A DNA stretch of 6,519 nucleotides from Halorhodospira sp. (GTDB lineage Bacteria; Pseudomonadota; Gammaproteobacteria; Nitrococcales; Halorhodospiraceae), in NCBI GenBank assembly GCA_007127935.1, contig SKYL01000255.1, positions 1 through 6,519 of the forward strand. The letters are read 5' to 3'. Both the position numbers and the translations under genes were made by a program. The notes below the pieces were generated by a model that was given only the letters and a program-made list of their open reading frames with translations, was not told the origin of the DNA and did not search any database. Positions 5,335 through 6,519 of the stretch are shown one piece after another (position 1 is the stretch's first letter; every line of letters starts with the position of its first letter).

Positions 5335-5363
5335 TTGCCGTGGATCGGTGGCGCCTCTACACT
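5335..5363 (+). promoter_or_regulatory. Candidate sigma-70 promoter for the NDUFA9-like gene
   Basis: TTGCCG (5335-5340) and TACACT (5358-5363) are separated by exactly 17 bases, and each matches four of six consensus positions. The pair lies just after the pyrF stop and would start transcription near 5370, about 24 bases before the ATG at 5394. The ribosome site gggagagag (5383-5391) would fall within the leader. It is the best-spaced promoter-like pair I found in the window, but it rests on pattern matching alone. Confidence 0.42.
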
Positions 5364-5393
5364 TGGGGCCTTGCGCATCCCTGGGAGAGAGGC

Positions 5394-6365
5394 ATGGAAC
5401 CGAAGACCGTCTGCATCATCGGAGGGACCGGATTCGTCGGCAACTACATCGCCAACCGGCTGGGGCGCCGTGGCGACCAGGTACGGGTACTGACCCGGCG
5501 GCGGGAGCGCAAACGCGACGTGCTCTCGGTGCCCCGCCTCCTTCTGGTGGAGACCGATGTCCACGACGAACGGGCCCTGATGCAACAGGTCAGTGGCTGC
5601 GACGTGGTCATCAACCTGGCCGGCATCCTCAACGAACACAAGGGTCCCAAGGGCGATGCGTTCCGGCGGGTCCACGCCGACCTGCCGCGCAAGATCGTCA
5701 CCGCCTGCCGCCGGGCCGGCGTGAAGCGCTACCTCCATATGAGCGCCCTGGGCGCCGCCTCCGACGCCCCCAGCCTCTATCAGCGCACCAAGGCCGAGGG
5801 CGAGCGCGCCGCCCTGGAGGCCGACTCCGACCGCCTGCGGGTCACCGCCTTCCGCCCGTCGGTGATCTTCGGCCCCGGCGACAGCTTCTTGTCCCTCTTC
5901 GCCATCCTGCTGCGCATCGCCCCGGGCGTCATGTTACTGCCGACCCCCGACGCCCAATTCAAGCCGGTCTACGTCGGCAACGTGGCCGAGGCCTTCGTCC
6001 GCGCCATCGACGATCCGGCGGGCACCTCCGGCAAAAGCTACGAGTTGTGCGGCCCCCGCATCTACACCCTGCGCGAACTGGTGGAGTACATCGGCCGCAC
6101 CGCCGGCCTGCGGCGCAAGATCGTCGGTCTGCCCGACTTCGCCTCCCGCCTCCAAGCGCGCATCCTCCAGCGGGTGCCCGGCAAGCCGTACAGCTACGAC
6201 AACTACCTCTCCTCCACCGTCCCCAACGTCTGCACCGACGACGGCCTGGCTCAACTCGGCATCACCCCCACGCCCCTGGAGGCCGTGGCCCCGGGCTACA
6301 TCGGCCCCTACCACCGCCAGGACCGCTACCAGGACTTCCGCAAGGAGGCGGGACGGCAGGCTTGA
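5394..6365 (+). CDS. NAD(P)-binding atypical SDR, complex I NDUFA9-subunit-like protein
   Basis: This 323-residue protein has an extended/atypical short-chain dehydrogenase fold. The Rossmann motif GGTGFVG is at 10-16, with VRVLTRRRERKR (30-41) after the second strand, where several Arg residues suggest NADP preference. VINLAGIL (72-79) is the NAG-type strand, and HMSALGA (115-121) supplies Ser117. Y129-x-x-x-K133 in YQRTK is present, and FRPSVIFGPGDSF (153-165) is typical of the NDUFA9/YfcH-like group. The C-terminal part ends in GYIGPYHR..RYQDFR. Relatives include the accessory complex I subunit NDUFA9 of mitochondria; bacterial members have no firmly established reaction. They may act as quinone- or sterol-related reductases, or in respiratory assembly. 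I chose ATG 5394 for its strong ribosome site and because GGTG then starts at the usual position. An in-frame GTG 54 bases upstream would add an unconserved leader. No hydrophobic anchor is evident. It follows pyrF by 60 bases with its own candidate promoter. Confidence 0.88.
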   Translation: MEPKTVCIIGGTGFVGNYIANRLGRRGDQVRVLTRRRERKRDVLSVPRLLLVETDVHDERALMQQVSGCDVVINLAGILNEHKGPKGDAFRRVHADLPRKIVTACRRAGVKRYLHMSALGAASDAPSLYQRTKAEGERAALEADSDRLRVTAFRPSVIFGPGDSFLSLFAILLRIAPGVMLLPTPDAQFKPVYVGNVAEAFVRAIDDPAGTSGKSYELCGPRIYTLRELVEYIGRTAGLRRKIVGLPDFASRLQARILQRVPGKPYSYDNYLSSTVPNVCTDDGLAQLGITPTPLEAVAPGYIGPYHRQDRYQDFRKEAGRQA

Positions 6366-6426
6366 CCAAAGAATCTCGACGGGCGGGAGCGGATCCGGGG
6401 GGTGGGGGTCCCCATGCGGGGGTGTG

Positions 6427-6499
6427 CGGCGGCAGGGATGCCGCCGGCAAGCGTACAGGGGTTCGCCGCACAGCGGCGAACGCCAGTCCAGGGAAGGAC
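6427..6499. repeat. Cluster of three hairpins with CAGGG-type motifs downstream of the NDUFA9-like gene
   Basis: Three consecutive inverted repeats occupy the non-coding end of the window. They are cggcggca-ggga-tgccgccg (6427-6446, eight perfect pairs), gttcgccgc-aca-gcggcgaac (6461-6481, nine perfect pairs) and gtcc-agggaa-ggac (6486-6499, four pairs). A related string recurs: cagggatg (6433-6440), caggggtt (6456-6463) and cagggaag (6489-6496). Hairpins carrying AGGGA in or near the loop recall REP-like intergenic arrays I associate with gammaproteobacteria. The spacing suggests one composite unit continuing past the right edge. Confidence 0.6.
6461..6481 (+). terminator. Strong GC-rich hairpin, possible transcript end without a T-tract
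   Basis: Nine perfect base pairs close a three-base loop about 95 bases after the stop of the NDUFA9-like gene. The stem is stable enough to block or protect an mRNA 3' end, but no run of T follows, so standard intrinsic termination is doubtful. It may simply be one arm of the surrounding hairpin repeat. The stretch 6366-6519 holds no credible gene; besides these hairpins it contains only G-rich sequence with a small cccc-atgc-gggg hairpin at 6410-6421. Confidence 0.3.
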
Positions 6500-6519
6500 G
6501 GGCCGGGCTCGCAAGCGGA

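Noticed and set aside
5340..5393. GTG start adding 18 residues to the NDUFA9-like protein
   Set aside because: It overlaps the candidate promoter, has no ribosome site and displaces the Rossmann motif from its normal N-terminal position; ATG 5394 has a strong site.
4662..5738. 358-residue minus-strand frame opposite pyrF
   Set aside because: It spans two confident plus-strand genes and has the valine/glycine/histidine-rich look of high-GC antisense translation.
6262..6514. Two small minus-strand frames over the right end
   Set aside because: They are proline/arginine/glycine-rich translations of hairpin repeat and antisense DNA, with no start signal or motif.

Overview
The window looks like ordinary chromosomal housekeeping DNA from a high-GC proteobacterium. 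The glnE/ilvE neighbourhood, the folB-adjacent type of FolK and the protein sequences fit a gammaproteobacterium best, perhaps of the Ectothiorhodospiraceae/Chromatiales kind. That placement is inference from gene order and sequence feel, not a tested phylogeny. Seven intact or edge-truncated genes are confidently named or assigned to a family, one more is a probable small regulator, and one gene is clearly broken.

Left part (1-2544): the C-terminal adenylyltransferase half of glnE enters from the left edge and converges on ilvE, which is on the minus strand. Between them is a folded palindromic repeat (1364-1436). It lies inside the glnE reading frame and supplies both the last ~23 codons and the stop codon. 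Upstream of ilvE, in the divergent gap to folB, is a second repeat zone: a 16-bp near-perfect inverted repeat enclosing ~15-bp tandem repeats.

Middle part (2545-4324): folB and folK overlap at a TTGA junction and encode two consecutive steps of folate synthesis, dihydroneopterin aldolase and the HPPK pyrophosphokinase. cysC (APS kinase) follows behind an AT-rich, partly palindromic spacer. Converging on cysC is a small minus-strand gene for an AbrB/MazE-like DNA-binding protein. It resembles antitoxins paired with PIN toxins, but no toxin gene follows it.

Right part (4363-6519): a short-chain dehydrogenase gene survives only as its first ~31 and last ~40 codons, joined out of frame. It lies directly before pyrF (OMP decarboxylase, pyrimidine synthesis). 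After pyrF and a plausible sigma-70 promoter comes an NAD(P)-binding atypical SDR of the complex I NDUFA9-like type. The final 150 bases hold no gene but carry a cluster of GC-rich hairpins.

I see no phage, transposase, CRISPR, tRNA or rRNA, and no multigene novel system. The interesting content is repeat-driven remodelling: a repeat-derived protein tail, a repeat-flanked ilvE in an orientation unlike Pseudomonas, a deletion relic, an orphan antitoxin-like gene and the terminal hairpin array.
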